DNA of 64,000 nucleotides, from assembly GCA_017540175.1 (NCBI GenBank), contig JAFYBN010000005.1, positions 1 to 64,000 of the forward strand. Reading direction: 5' to 3'. Shown here one piece after another: positions 38,262 to 47,386 of the stretch (positions within the stretch are counted from its first letter, which is position 1; the number at the start of each line of letters is the position of its first letter). The notes under the pieces were generated by a model that had not been told where the DNA came from, did no database searches, and worked only from the letters and a program-made list of their open reading frames with translations. This stretch comes from Clostridia bacterium (GTDB lineage: Bacteria > Bacillota > Clostridia > Oscillospirales > CAG-272). Both the position numbers and the translations under genes were made by a program.

Positions 38262-38332
38262 TTGCCGTGAAGAAAACTGCGCGTTCAGGCGGAAGACGGA
38301 GGACGATCCGGAAAAAGCCTTTCGGCATCCGT

Positions 38333-39151
38333 TCACTTGTTTTCCGCTCTCACGTAAACGCCGTTTTCGAAGTAGCCGGTGTAGGTGCGTCCGCTCGGCC
38401 AGAAATAGGTGCCGAACCCGGACAGAAGGTTGTTCTTGAACTCACCCTCGTATTTTTCTCCGTTTGCCCAGGTATATACGCCGCTGCCCGAGCGGACGTC
38501 GTCGACGAATTCCCCGTCGTACACGTCCCCGTTCGCCCAGGTGTAAACCCCGGCGCCGTTTTTCAGGCCGTTTTTGTATGTGCCGATGTAAGAGTCCCCG
38601 GACGCATAGCGGTATTCTCCCTCGCCGTCCTTCTGGTCGGAGGAGAAGAAGCCTTTATAGACCGACCCGTCCGCAAAGGTATAGATCCCGTAGCCGTCCT
38701 TCAGTCCGTCGCGGAACGAGCCTTCGTATATTTCGCCTCCGACGTAGGAGTATTTGCCTTCTCCGGTCATTTTGTCGTGCACGTATTCGCCCTCGTACAC
38801 GTCGCCGTTCGCGAAGCGCATGACGCCGTAGCCGTTTTTGAGGAGATTGTCGAGAGTTCCGGAGTAGATATCCCCATTGTTGTAGGAAACCTCCTCGCGG
38901 TCGAGGTTCACGTCGGCTGAAAGGCCGTTTGAATATCTCAGCCGGCCGCGCAGCGGGGCGCCGTTTTCATCGATCTTGCCGATGAATTTCACATAAAGGT
39001 CGTCGGAAACGCGCACCTTAAAATAACGATATCCCGCTTTATAAAAGATGAAGATGGTCAGGGCGACGAGCAGTACGGCGACAAGCAGCACGCTCAGGAT
39101 GACGACGAAGATATTGGCTTTGCGTTTGTTTTTGCGGGCTTTGCTGATCAT
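38333..39151 (-). CDS. Membrane-anchored MORN-repeat protein
   Basis: Residues 18-40 form one membrane helix after a Lys/Arg-rich start (MISKARKNKRKANIFVVILS), so most of the protein should face outward or be membrane-attached. From about residue 85 there are eight MORN repeats of 23 residues following the pattern G-x-x-Y-x-G-x-(F/Y)-x-x-x-x-x-x-G-x-G-x-Y, e.g. ANGDVYDGEFVDDVRSGSGV. MORN repeats form elongated beta-meanders; in bacteria their ligands are unclear. It lies 22 bases after the two-TM protein gene and is the last gene of the parA-parB unit. Confidence 0.85.
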   Translation of the reverse strand: MISKARKNKRKANIFVVILSVLLVAVLLVALTIFIFYKAGYRYFKVRVSDDLYVKFIGKIDENGAPLRGRLRYSNGLSADVNLDREEVSYNNGDIYSGTLDNLLKNGYGVMRFANGDVYEGEYVHDKMTGEGKYSYVGGEIYEGSFRDGLKDGYGIYTFADGSVYKGFFSSDQKDGEGEYRYASGDSYIGTYKNGLKNGAGVYTWANGDVYDGEFVDDVRSGSGVYTWANGEKYEGEFKNNLLSGFGTYFWPSGRTYTGYFENGVYVRAENK

Positions 39152-39173
39152 TTTTTCCTCCGGGAGGGCTGAA

Positions 39174-39767
39174 TCAATAGAATTTGGACTGAGGCTTGAC
39201 CTCTGAGACGAAATTGTCGAACATTTTGAGCAGTTCGGGCAGCGCGAAAATGGTGAAGAACGCGACCGCGGTCAGACCGATCGCCGCCAGAATGAAATTG
39301 CGGACGGGATGTCCTTCCACCACGTAGCGCGCCTCCGCCGTTGCCCGCGTTTCCTCGGGCAGATAGAAGCGGGCGAGCGTGAAATCCGTTTTCGGCGGGA
39401 GGGGATCGCGCAGGAATTTCTCTCTCCAGAATTTGCGCAGTCCGGAGAGCTTTCGGGGCGGGAACTCGCTTTCGTTCGCGCAGAGCACGACTTTGCGCAT
39501 CGAGCCCCCCGTGGCGAGAAGACGCCGTGCCGCGCGGCTGTTCGCTATGCCGAGCTCGGCAAGGGTTTTCGCCGTGCCCTTCGTCGCCGCGCCGTGGTCG
39601 GAGAGGGCCTTGATGACCTTGTGGGAACTGACGCGCATGATGATGGAATACAGCACGCCGAGCAGAATGCCCGCGTAGAGTCCCCACACGATCACGAGAA
39701 ACGAGGTGCTTCCGCGGTCGAAATTGTTGATGCCGAGACCGGGGTATTGATAGTATCTGTTGAACAT
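39174..39767 (-). CDS. Two-TM membrane protein of unknown family, downstream of parB
   Basis: The ATG at 39767 is chosen over one at 39779 because GGAGGT lies 5 bases before it. The 197-residue protein has one helix near residues 22-45 (TSFLVIVWGLYAGILLGVLY) and one near 165-187 (NFILAAIGLTAVAFFTIFAL). A soluble, basic middle region of about 115 residues contains HKVIKALSDHGAATKGTAKT and LGIANSRAARRLLA, which read like a helical, possibly HTH-like, segment. I recognise no family. It is 45 bases downstream of parB and 22 upstream of the MORN gene, all co-oriented, so it is probably co-expressed with the partition genes. Confidence 0.75.
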   Translation of the reverse strand: MFNRYYQYPGLGINNFDRGSTSFLVIVWGLYAGILLGVLYSIIMRVSSHKVIKALSDHGAATKGTAKTLAELGIANSRAARRLLATGGSMRKVVLCANESEFPPRKLSGLRKFWREKFLRDPLPPKTDFTLARFYLPEETRATAEARYVVEGHPVRNFILAAIGLTAVAFFTIFALPELLKMFDNFVSEVKPQSKFY

Positions 39768-39812
39768 ACGGACCTCCATCCTTATGGCAGGAGCGGAAAA
39801 ACGGGCAGAAAA

Positions 39813-40694
39813 TCAGAATTCGTCAAAGAAATCCTCGCCTGCGAGCAGTTTACAGATTGATTCGAGGTCGCGGTTGTCGCGGAATTCGACCTCGAAGGAT
39901 TTTTTGTTCCGGGAGTATTCGATGCGGCACCGGCGGCCGGTGCGGGAGGTGAAGCGGTCGGCGACGGCGCGCACGTAATCGACGTCGGGAGAGGTTTTGG
40001 CAGGCGTTTCCTTCTGCGGGGCGCGGTTGGCCTTGCGCACGGCGTCCTCAAGCTGACGGACGGACCATTCGCCGCCCGCGCAGTCCTTTGCCATCTGGAT
40101 GATGGCGCCGCGGTCCTTCAGCCCGAGCAGGGCGCGCGCGTGACCGGCGGAAAGCAGACCCGAGCGGAGCATATTCGCCACGCCCTCGGGCGCGTCGAGC
40201 AGACGGAGGGAGTTGGCGACCGCGCTGCGGGATTTGCCGAGCGCGGCGGAGACTTCCTCCTGGGTGAGACCGAAGTTGTCCATCATCGCGCGATACGCCA
40301 TCGCCTCCTCATAGGGATTGAGGTCTTCGCGCTGGAGGTTTTCGATGAGGGCGTATTTCGCGGCGGTTTTGTCGTCCGCCTCGAGGATGATGACGGGGAT
40401 GGATTCGAGCCCCGCGAGCTTGGACGCGCGGAACCGCCGTTCCCCGGCGATGATTTCGAAGCGGTCGTCCCCTTTTCTGCGCACGAGAATGGGCTGGAGC
40501 AGACCGTTTTCGCGGATGGAGTCGGCAAGCTCTCCGAGCGCGTCCGGCGGGAAGGTTTTGCGCGGCTGGTCGGAATTGACGTCGATCCGCGCGATCGGAA
40601 GGGTTTTTCTTTCGTTGTCTGTTTTTTCCGTCGGGAGGGAGTTGTCGATGTAAATCGCGTCGAGTCCCCGTCCCAGACCTCTGTTTTTCGGCAT
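39813..40694 (-). CDS. parB: Chromosome partitioning protein ParB (Spo0J)
   Basis: ParB loads on parS, slides and spreads as a CTP-dependent clamp, and recruits SMC. The start at 40694 gives MPKNRGLGRGLDAIYIDN, the ParA-stimulating N-terminus. FEIIAGERRFRASKLAG holds the GERRxRA CTP-binding motif and ENLQREDLNPYEEAMAY the second motif. LTQEEVSAALGKSRSAVANS is the helix-turn-helix that reads parS. The C-terminal dimerisation domain completes 293 residues. It follows parA by 41 bases. Four perfect parS sites are in this window. Confidence 0.96.
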   Translation of the reverse strand: MPKNRGLGRGLDAIYIDNSLPTEKTDNERKTLPIARIDVNSDQPRKTFPPDALGELADSIRENGLLQPILVRRKGDDRFEIIAGERRFRASKLAGLESIPVIILEADDKTAAKYALIENLQREDLNPYEEAMAYRAMMDNFGLTQEEVSAALGKSRSAVANSLRLLDAPEGVANMLRSGLLSAGHARALLGLKDRGAIIQMAKDCAGGEWSVRQLEDAVRKANRAPQKETPAKTSPDVDYVRAVADRFTSRTGRRCRIEYSRNKKSFEVEFRDNRDLESICKLLAGEDFFDEF

Positions 40695-40735
40695 GGCAGT
40701 CTCCGGTTGATATTGGAATGGAAGAACGGATGGGG

Positions 40736-41524
40736 TCAGTTCGCGCCCGGAACGAGTCCGATGCGGCCGAGCATTTCCGCGGTCGCCTCCCGGTACGCCT
40801 CGCACGCCTTGGAATGCCGGTCGTGGTAGTTGATCGGCTCGCCGAAGCTCGGCGCTTCGGACAGACGCACGGCGCGGGGGATGACCGTCTTGAACAGCTT
40901 GTCCCCGTAATGCTTCTTGATCTCGTCGAGCACGCTGCCCGTCAGCGTCAGCCGTCCGTTGTACATGGTGATGAGGATGCCGAGGACACCCAGCGCGGGA
41001 TTATAGAGTTCCCGGACCTTGCGGATGGACAGCATGAGCTGAATGAGGCCCTCCAGAGCGAAATATTCGCACTGCATGGGGATGAGAACGCCGTCCGCGG
41101 CGCACAGGGCGTTGACCGTCAAAAGCGAAAGGGAGGGCGGGCAGTCAATGGCGACGAGATCGAACGCGTCCCCGCATTTTTCAAGGAAGCCGCGCAGTCT
41201 TCTTTCGCGGCGGTCGACGTCGAAAAGCTCGAATTCCGCGCCTGCGAGATCAAGGGTGGAGGGCACAACGGAAAGGTTCTTGAAGCGCGTCTGCACGATG
41301 CATTCCGACGGTTCGGCGCCGTCGATCAGGGCTTCGTACGCGGATTTGACGATGCTCTTTTTCCGGATGCCGACGCCGCTTGTGGTATTGCCCTGCGGGT
41401 CGGAGTCAACCAGAAGCACGCGCAGCCCTTTTTCCGCGGCGCAGCTCGCGATGTTGATGCAGGAGGTCGTTTTCCCGACGCCGCCCTTTTGGTTGGCGAA
41501 GGCGATGATGTATGGTTTCGACAT
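40736..41524 (-). CDS. parA: Chromosome partitioning ATPase ParA (Soj)
   Basis: The start at 41524 gives MSKPYIIAFANQKGGVGKTT with the deviant Walker A KGGVGKTT. Other family motifs are LLVDSDPQGNTTSGVGI, FDLVAIDCPPSLSLLTVNAL and MYNGRLTLTGSVLDEI. The 262-residue length is typical. ParA dimers bind DNA non-specifically in the ATP state and are released by ParB, which drives origin separation. Its leader contains a perfect parS (41624-41639) between promoter and start, so ParB may regulate the operon. Confidence 0.96.
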   Translation of the reverse strand: MSKPYIIAFANQKGGVGKTTSCINIASCAAEKGLRVLLVDSDPQGNTTSGVGIRKKSIVKSAYEALIDGAEPSECIVQTRFKNLSVVPSTLDLAGAEFELFDVDRRERRLRGFLEKCGDAFDLVAIDCPPSLSLLTVNALCAADGVLIPMQCEYFALEGLIQLMLSIRKVRELYNPALGVLGILITMYNGRLTLTGSVLDEIKKHYGDKLFKTVIPRAVRLSEAPSFGEPINYHDRHSKACEAYREATAEMLGRIGLVPGAN

Positions 41525-41623
41525 GACGCTGCCCTTCCGTTGAACTCGGGGATCCCCGGGGGAAACCCCGTCCGGTCCCATTATATAATACCGGGGGCGG
41601 AAAAGTCAACAGATTTTCATGAA

Positions 41624-41639
41624 TGTTTCACGTGAAACA
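41624..41639. promoter_or_regulatory. parS site 1 (parA leader)
   Basis: TGTTTCACGTGAAACA, the perfect 16-bp palindrome bound by ParB, about 100 bases upstream of parA and downstream of its promoter. Confidence 0.93.
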
Positions 41640-41659
41640 TTCGGAAACTTTCCGTGACT

Positions 41660-41688
41660 ATTATACCACGGATTTAGAAGTGTGTCAA
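41660..41688 (-). promoter_or_regulatory. parAB promoter
   Basis: On the minus strand TTGACA (41688-41683) and TATAAT (41665-41660), 17-base spacer, immediately upstream of parS site 1. Confidence 0.78.
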
Positions 41689-41754
41689 TACGTATTTTGA
41701 CAAAAATTGAGCAATGCGGCTGCCGCCGGCGCTGATGGTTCATTCCACCCCCTG

Positions 41755-42651
41755 TCAGGACGACTTCGGCAGGAGGATGGATATGAGCGTGCCCTCGGCG
41801 GTGTCCCGACGGGACGCCTCGACCGCGATGCCGGTTCGGCGCATGACGTCCACGGCACGGTCGATGGAGCCGAAAAACTGCCTGGTGTCCCGCACCAGAA
41901 GACGGCGGCGGGCGTCGTCCCCCGCGCCGTTCGCACCTCCCCGGGTGTGCCGCAGTTTTTCGGCGCGGGCTTGGGCGCAGAGCATGGATTCGACGTATTC
42001 CTCCGCCTGCGCGACATTCATCCGGCGGGAAATCATGGCGGAGAGGACGGCTTTTCGGTCCTCGCCGTCCTCCAGACGGAGCAGGGCGCGGCAGTGCCGT
42101 TCCGTGAGGCCGTTTTCCAGCGCGGCGCGGCGTTCGTCCTCCGTCAGGCGGAGCAGGCGCAGCTTGTTTGCAACATAGGACTGGCTGACCCCGAGGCGGC
42201 GGGCGCACTGCTCCTGTGTCATGCCCGTGAGCGAAAGCAGGGAGGAGACCGCGGACGCGCTTTCAAACAGGTTCAGATCCTCGCGGTGCAGGTTTTCGAC
42301 AATGGCGAGCACCGCCGCGTCCGCGTCGTCGGCTTCCGTGAAAACGCACGGGACGGCGTGCATCCCCGCGCGGACGGCTGCGCGGAGCCGTCTTTCTCCC
42401 GCGACGAGAACGCAGGAGGGGGTGGGTTTGCCGGTGTCTGCCGGTGATCCCGCTCCCTCGTCGGCGCGCGCTTCGGCTGTGCGGCGCACGAGAAGCGGCT
42501 CGATTACCCCGTGGCGGCGCACGGACTCCGTCAGGCGGCGGAGCGCTTCGTCGTCTTCCCCCGTCCTCGCGCGGTCACGGGGCACGGCGATCTCTCCGAC
42601 CGGAATTTCCCGCACCACTCGGCTGATTTCGTTGATTTTTCCCCAGAACAT
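41755..42651 (-). CDS. noc: Nucleoid occlusion protein Noc (ParB paralog)
   Basis: A second ParB-family protein of 298 residues. It has VLVAGERRLRAAVRAGMHAV (GERRxRA), IVENLHREDLNLFESASAVS, and a helix-turn-helix in MTQEQCARRLGVSQSYVANK. The C-terminus (VRDTRQFFGSIDRAVDVMRR) is the Noc-type ending. Noc binds NBS sites, close relatives of parS, and blocks division over the nucleoid in Bacillus. The gene order rsmG-noc-parA-parB is the one in Bacillus, which supports Noc over a second ParB. The N-terminus (MFWGKINEISRVVREIPVGE) lacks the amphipathic membrane helix expected in some Noc proteins, so function is inferred. Confidence 0.85.
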   Translation of the reverse strand: MFWGKINEISRVVREIPVGEIAVPRDRARTGEDDEALRRLTESVRRHGVIEPLLVRRTAEARADEGAGSPADTGKPTPSCVLVAGERRLRAAVRAGMHAVPCVFTEADDADAAVLAIVENLHREDLNLFESASAVSSLLSLTGMTQEQCARRLGVSQSYVANKLRLLRLTEDERRAALENGLTERHCRALLRLEDGEDRKAVLSAMISRRMNVAQAEEYVESMLCAQARAEKLRHTRGGANGAGDDARRRLLVRDTRQFFGSIDRAVDVMRRTGIAVEASRRDTAEGTLISILLPKSS

Positions 42652-42836
42652 GGCTGACTGCCTCCTTTTTTGAATTCCCGTTCAGTATAGCACGGACGGG
42701 CGAGAGCTTTCTGTCGCTGTCAGCCGGGGAATCCGGGAGGTTTTTCGCGGCGAAGAGAAAAAATCCCGCCTCGGGACGGGATTTGCGGGATGCGTGTGCG
42801 ATTCGGGCGCATGCCGTCGGGGAATCGGCGGCGCTG

Positions 42837-43601
42837 TTATCCGATGGGATGATTCAGGATTTCCGCCCATCGGCGGGGGTAGTTTTTCGGCGTCGGGGCT
42901 GTTTTGCGGTACAAAAGCAGCAGCCTCGCGTCGCCGCCGGGCAGGGCATAGCGGAAGACGTCGGGCTCTGTCAAACCGAGGATGAGGGCGGCGGCCTTTG
43001 CGCGCGTGATCTCATCCTCGCCGCGCGCTTTGAACGCGGCGAAAATGCCTCCCTTTTTCACAAACGGAGCGCACAGCTCGAGGAGAACGGGCAGATCTGC
43101 GACGGCGCGGGCGGTCACGAGATCGTATTTCTCACGCATTTTGCCGCATGCGAGTTCTTCCGCCCGCCCGACAATCCCGGAAACGGAGTTCAGTCCGGCA
43201 TATGCCGCGCATTCCCGGATATGGGAAATTTTCTTGGCGGTCGAATCCAGTCCCGTGAGACGCCGGTTTTCCGGCAAAACCGCTGCCCAGGGCAGGAGGG
43301 GAAACCCGGCTCCGGTGCCAACGTCGAGGATCGTTCGGGCTTCGACGCCGTTTTCCGCGAGAAGAGCGAGGGGGATGAGGGAGTCGAGGACGTGCTTGCG
43401 GACGATCTCGCCGGGTTCGAGGATGGCGGTCAGATTGAAGCGGCGAGCGTTGTCCAGCAGACGGTCGCAGATCTTCCACAGCTTTTCGACGGCTTCGCTG
43501 CCGGACCAAAGCTCGCGGCGGGCGGCAAGAGCCGGTTCCTCCGCGGCGTCGAGGGCGGCAAGATAGAGACGGGCGAATTCCTCCCGCGCGAGATCGGACA
43601 T
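42837..43601 (-). CDS. rsmG: 16S rRNA (guanine527-N7) methyltransferase RsmG
   Basis: RsmG methylates G527 of 16S rRNA using S-adenosylmethionine. The ATG at 43601 is preceded by GGAGGT; the open frame continues far upstream antisense to DUF1385 but that part is not coding. The 254-residue protein has FNLTAILEPGEIVRKHVLDS, the SAM motif ILDVGTGAGFPLLPWA, LTGLDSTAKKISHI, and YDLVTARAVADLPVLLEL. It is co-oriented with noc, 185 bases away. The usual partner genes mnmE and mnmG are not next to it. Confidence 0.95.
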   Translation of the reverse strand: MSDLAREEFARLYLAALDAAEEPALAARRELWSGSEAVEKLWKICDRLLDNARRFNLTAILEPGEIVRKHVLDSLIPLALLAENGVEARTILDVGTGAGFPLLPWAAVLPENRRLTGLDSTAKKISHIRECAAYAGLNSVSGIVGRAEELACGKMREKYDLVTARAVADLPVLLELCAPFVKKGGIFAAFKARGEDEITRAKAAALILGLTEPDVFRYALPGGDARLLLLYRKTAPTPKNYPRRWAEILNHPIG

Positions 43602-43677
43602 GGCAATACCTCCGAAATCGATTTGCCCCATCATAGCATATTGCGCCGATAAAGTCAAGCGAATTCTCTCCGTTCTC

Positions 43678-43706
43678 TTGCATTTGCGCGGCGGATATGG
43701 TATAAT
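43678..43706 (+). promoter_or_regulatory. Promoter of the DUF1385-prmC unit
   Basis: TTGCAT (43678-43683) and TATAAT (43701-43706), 17-base spacer, divergent from rsmG. Confidence 0.7.
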
Positions 43707-43769
43707 GTACTCTATGTAAGTATGCAATGACGCGGTTTGTTCGTTCAAACCGGTCGACCAGGGAGAAAA

Positions 43770-44921
43770 ATGAAAAAACACAAAAAAACAAAAGATCCGA
43801 AAATCGGGATCGTGGGCGGTCAGGCGGTCCTCGAAGGCGTCATGATGAAATCCGGCGATCGCTGCTCGCTTGCGGTCAGAACCCCGGACGGCGGCATAGC
43901 CCTCGACAATTCCGTAAGACCGGCTCTGCGGTCCAAATACAAAATCGCGCGCGTGCCCCTTCTGCGCGGGATCATCACCTTCGTCGAGCAGCTCCGGCTT
44001 TCGATGAGCATGCTCACAAAATCCGCCGAGATGCAGGACATCGACCTTGACGAGCCGGAAACCAAATTCGAGAAATGGCTCGCGGACAAATTCGGCGACA
44101 AGCTCATGACCTTCGTCGCCGGCGTGGGCACCGTGCTCGGACTTGTGCTCGGCATCGGGCTGTTTCTGATGCTCCCGACTTTCGCGGCGAAGGGCATCGA
44201 CATGCTGAGCGGGGGATTTGTGGGGCGCTATTCCGTCCTGCGTTCCCTGATCGAAGGGCTTATCCGGATCGCGATTTTTGTCGGGTACGTGTGGGGCGTG
44301 TCCCTTTTGCCCGATATCCGGCGCACCTACGAATACCACGGTGCGGAGCACAAATCCGTGGCTTGCTTCGAAGCCGGGCTTGACCTTGTGCCGGAAAACG
44401 CGCGCGGGTGCACCCGTTTCCATCCCCGCTGCGGCACGAGCTTCATTTTCGTGATGCTCATCATTTCCATCATCGTCAATTCCTTCCTTACCTGGAACAA
44501 TGTCTGGATCCGCTTCGGACTGAAGCTGCTCATGATCCCGCTCATCGTCGGTGTGGGGTACGAATTCATCCGCTACGCGGGCGGGCACAGCAATATCTTC
44601 ACGAAGATCGTCTCCGCGCCGGGACTCTGGATGCAGCGCATCACGACCCGGGAGCCGGACGACAGCCAGCTCGAGGTTGCTCTTGCGGCGCTGAAGAACG
44701 CCATACCGGTCGAGTTCGGGGGGATCGTCCAGCCTTCCTGCAAGCTTGACGCGCACGGCGGGATCGTGACGGAAAACGAAGAAGAACCTGACGCCGCCGA
44801 CACGGACGATGCGGAAAAAGAGCCGGAAGAAGGCGCGGACGGGGCTGAAGGCGCGCTCCCGACAGAAGGCGCCGTTGACACAAACGATCCGAATACGGAC
44901 AGCGCGGAACATGACGCTTGA
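43770..44921 (+). CDS. DUF1385 membrane protein (YqhQ-like)
   Basis: The start at 43770 follows GGGAG. The N-terminus VGGQAVLEGVMMKSGD and the central YEYHGAEHKSVACFEAGLDL with RFHPRCGTSFIFVMLIISII are the signature of DUF1385. The family commonly sits next to prmC/prfA in Clostridia and Bacilli. It has four or more membrane helices between residues 115 and 275 and an acidic C-terminal tail of about 55 residues after the domain. A zinc or metal site from the conserved His/Cys residues is possible but unproven. It overlaps the start of prmC by 11 bases, so the two are co-translated. Confidence 0.9.
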   Translation: MKKHKKTKDPKIGIVGGQAVLEGVMMKSGDRCSLAVRTPDGGIALDNSVRPALRSKYKIARVPLLRGIITFVEQLRLSMSMLTKSAEMQDIDLDEPETKFEKWLADKFGDKLMTFVAGVGTVLGLVLGIGLFLMLPTFAAKGIDMLSGGFVGRYSVLRSLIEGLIRIAIFVGYVWGVSLLPDIRRTYEYHGAEHKSVACFEAGLDLVPENARGCTRFHPRCGTSFIFVMLIISIIVNSFLTWNNVWIRFGLKLLMIPLIVGVGYEFIRYAGGHSNIFTKIVSAPGLWMQRITTREPDDSQLEVALAALKNAIPVEFGGIVQPSCKLDAHGGIVTENEEEPDAADTDDAEKEPEEGADGAEGALPTEGAVDTNDPNTDSAEHDA

Positions 44922-45774
44922 CGTCATAACCCGCACGCTCCGGGATGCGGGGATCGAAGACGCGCGGCAGGAAGCCCTTCTTCTGATCGAGCATTTTGCG
45001 AAGGTGTCTCCTGCTTTCGTGCTTGCCTCGAGAGAGAGGGAATACGACGCCCCCGCGCTGCTCGACGCGGTACGCAGGCGCGCGGAGCGGTATCCGCTTC
45101 AATACCTGCTCGGCGAGTGGGAGTTCTGCGGGCTGCGCCTCCGGGTGACGCCCGCCTGCCTCATCCCGCGCCCCGACACGGAGATCATTGCCGTCCGCGC
45201 CGCGGAGCTTCTGCCTCCGGGGGGACGCTTCCTCGATTTGTGCACGGGCTCCGGCTGCATCGCGGCGGCGGTCCTTGCGCTTGCGGGAGAAAAAAACGTC
45301 TCCGGCGCAGCGGTCGATCTCAGCGAAGACGCCGCGGCGCTCGCGCGGGAAAATCTTTCGGCGTTCGGATTCGCCGACCGCTGTCCCGTGATCGTCGGGG
45401 ACGCCGCGCTTGACCTCTTTCCGCAGGACCGGGAGGGGTTCGACGTGATCGTCTCGAATCCGCCGTATATTGCAGCGGACGAAATGAGGACTCTTGCTCC
45501 GGAGCTCGGATACGAGCCGGAAATCGCCCTCACCGACGGCGGGGACGGACTCGCGCTGATCCGCGCCATTCTGACCGGCTGGCGTGGGAAGCTCAAGCCG
45601 GGAGGCGTCATGCTGATCGAACACGGATGGAAACAGGGCGGCGAGGTCGAACGGATCGCGCGGGATGCCGGATACCGGTACCGCGGCATCACGGATTACG
45701 GCGGAAACCTGCGGGCGGCGGAGCTCTCGCTCTCCGCAGGCGAAACAGCGATTGTTTCACGTGAAACATTTTGA
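44911..45774 (+). CDS. prmC: Peptide chain release factor N5-glutamine methyltransferase PrmC
   Basis: PrmC (HemK) methylates the Gln of the GGQ motif in RF1 and RF2. The start at 44911 overlaps the DUF1385 stop. The 287-residue protein has a helical N-domain, LIPRPDTEIIAVRAAELLP, the SAM motif FLDLCTGSGCIAAAVLALAG, and DVIVSNPPYIAADEM with the substrate-Gln-binding NPPY. The last codons (IVSRETF) are read through parS site 2. prfA, usually next to it, is absent. Confidence 0.94.
   Translation: MTLDVITRTLRDAGIEDARQEALLLIEHFAKVSPAFVLASREREYDAPALLDAVRRRAERYPLQYLLGEWEFCGLRLRVTPACLIPRPDTEIIAVRAAELLPPGGRFLDLCTGSGCIAAAVLALAGEKNVSGAAVDLSEDAAALARENLSAFGFADRCPVIVGDAALDLFPQDREGFDVIVSNPPYIAADEMRTLAPELGYEPEIALTDGGDGLALIRAILTGWRGKLKPGGVMLIEHGWKQGGEVERIARDAGYRYRGITDYGGNLRAAELSLSAGETAIVSRETF
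45753..45768. promoter_or_regulatory. parS site 2 (within prmC 3' end)
   Basis: Perfect TGTTTCACGTGAAACA, overlapping the last codons of prmC. Confidence 0.93.
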
Positions 45775-45796
45775 CCATAACAGAAAGAAGACAGAC

Positions 45797-47386
45797 ATGG
45801 TTCGGATACAGATTTACGACACGACCCTGCGTGACGGAGAACAGACGCCCGGCGTGCATTTCGGGGTCCAGCAGAAATACGACATCGCAAAACGGCTCGC
45901 GCGAACGGGCGTGGACATCATTGAAGCCGGTTTCCCCGCGTCCTCGCACGGAGACTTCGAAGCCGTCCGGCAGATCGCGGAGGCGTCCGCCCGGGGCAAG
46001 CTCGGGGACGCGACCGTTTCCGCCCTCGCGCGGATGCGGAAGGAAGACATCGACGCCGCGGCGGATTCTCTTTCGGAAGCGCGGCGCAGGCGGCTGCATG
46101 TCTTCATCGCGACGAGCGATATCCACCTCGAAAACAAGCTGCGCATTACGCGGCAGGAAGCTCTCGACCGCATCCGGGACTCCATCGATTACGCGGTCGG
46201 GCTCGGCCGTTTCGACGAAATCGAATTCTCCGCCGAGGACGCGACCCGGACCGACCGGGCCTTTCTGCTCGAGACGGTGCGGCTGGCGGCGCAGCGCGGC
46301 GCGAAGATCGTGAATATCCCGGACACGGTGGGCTATACCACACCCGGGGAATTCAAAGAGATCCTGCGCGAGGTCAAAAAGAACCTGCCGGACGACGTGC
46401 GGATCAGCGTACACTGCCACAACGACCTCGGAATGGCGGTCGCGAACTCCCTGGCCGCCGCGGAATGCGGGGCAGAGCAGATCGAGTGCACCGTGAACGG
46501 GCTCGGCGAGCGGGCGGGCAACGCTGCGATGGAGGAAATCGTCATGGCGCTGAACGTGCGCGCGGACGCGATCCGCAGAGAGGACGGCGAACCGCTCTTC
46601 TGCGGCGTGCATACGAAGGAAATCACGGAAACGAGCCGACTGGTCTCCTCCCTGTCCGGCATCCTCGTCGCGCCGAACAAGGCTGTAGTCGGGCAGAACG
46701 CTTTCGCGCACGCGAGCGGCATTCACCAGCACGGCGTGATGGCGGCAAGCGGGACCTATGAGATCATGAATCCGGAGGACATCGGGCTGACCGGGCACAC
46801 CATCGTGCTCGGAAAGCTGAGCGGCAGGCACGCCTTTGCCGACCGGGTCCTGCAGATGGGCTATTCCCTTGACGCGGCGGGGATCGACGCGACTTTCGCC
46901 CGCTTCAAGGAGATCGCCGATAAAAAATCCGCCCTGACGGACGACGACGTGCGCGCCATCGTGGGCGAATACCTCGACTCCCTCGAGGGGATGTATTATC
47001 TGAATACATTCCAGATCCAGTCCGGCAACCACATCAAAGCGATGGCGCTCGTTTCGCTCTCGGTCAAGAATCCCGCCGATCCGGACGAACCCCAGCGGAT
47101 CGTGACGGAGGCCGCTCCCGGAGAGGGACCCATCGACGCCGCGTTCAACGCGGTCAACCGCATCGCGGGCGCGGAGGACGCGGAGCTCGTATCCTACGGC
47201 ATCACGGCGGTGACCGAGGGAACGGACGCGCTAGGCGAGGCAAGAGTGAAGATCCGCGTCGCTTCGACGACTTATACCGGCCGCGGCGTTTCGACCGACG
47301 TCATCAAGGCGTCGATCAAGGCGTATCTCGGCGCGATCAATAAATGGAAGAGCATGCAGGAACAGGCGGAAAACAGAGAAGCATGA
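45797..47386 (+). CDS. leuA: 2-isopropylmalate synthase
   Basis: LeuA condenses acetyl-CoA with 2-oxoisovalerate in the first step of leucine synthesis. The start at 45797 gives IQIYDTTLRDGEQTPGVHFG, the DRE-TIM metallolyase signature. RISVHCHNDLGMAVANSLAA holds the HxH metal ligands. The C-terminal LeuA dimer/feedback domain is present (VKIRVASTTYTGRGVSTDVI). At 529 residues it is full length. It overlaps cimA by the ATGA sequence at 47383-47386. No leuB, leuC or leuD is in the window. Confidence 0.95.
   Translation: MVRIQIYDTTLRDGEQTPGVHFGVQQKYDIAKRLARTGVDIIEAGFPASSHGDFEAVRQIAEASARGKLGDATVSALARMRKEDIDAAADSLSEARRRRLHVFIATSDIHLENKLRITRQEALDRIRDSIDYAVGLGRFDEIEFSAEDATRTDRAFLLETVRLAAQRGAKIVNIPDTVGYTTPGEFKEILREVKKNLPDDVRISVHCHNDLGMAVANSLAAAECGAEQIECTVNGLGERAGNAAMEEIVMALNVRADAIRREDGEPLFCGVHTKEITETSRLVSSLSGILVAPNKAVVGQNAFAHASGIHQHGVMAASGTYEIMNPEDIGLTGHTIVLGKLSGRHAFADRVLQMGYSLDAAGIDATFARFKEIADKKSALTDDDVRAIVGEYLDSLEGMYYLNTFQIQSGNHIKAMALVSLSVKNPADPDEPQRIVTEAAPGEGPIDAAFNAVNRIAGAEDAELVSYGITAVTEGTDALGEARVKIRVASTTYTGRGVSTDVIKASIKAYLGAINKWKSMQEQAENREA

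Noticed and set aside
41755..42651. Second ParB instead of Noc
   Set aside because: Gene order rsmG-noc-parA-parB and the C-terminal sequence favour Noc, although a divergent ParB is not fully excluded.
43602..44936. Upstream extension of the rsmG frame to 699 residues
   Set aside because: The extension lies antisense to DUF1385; GGAGGT and ATG at 43601 mark the real start.
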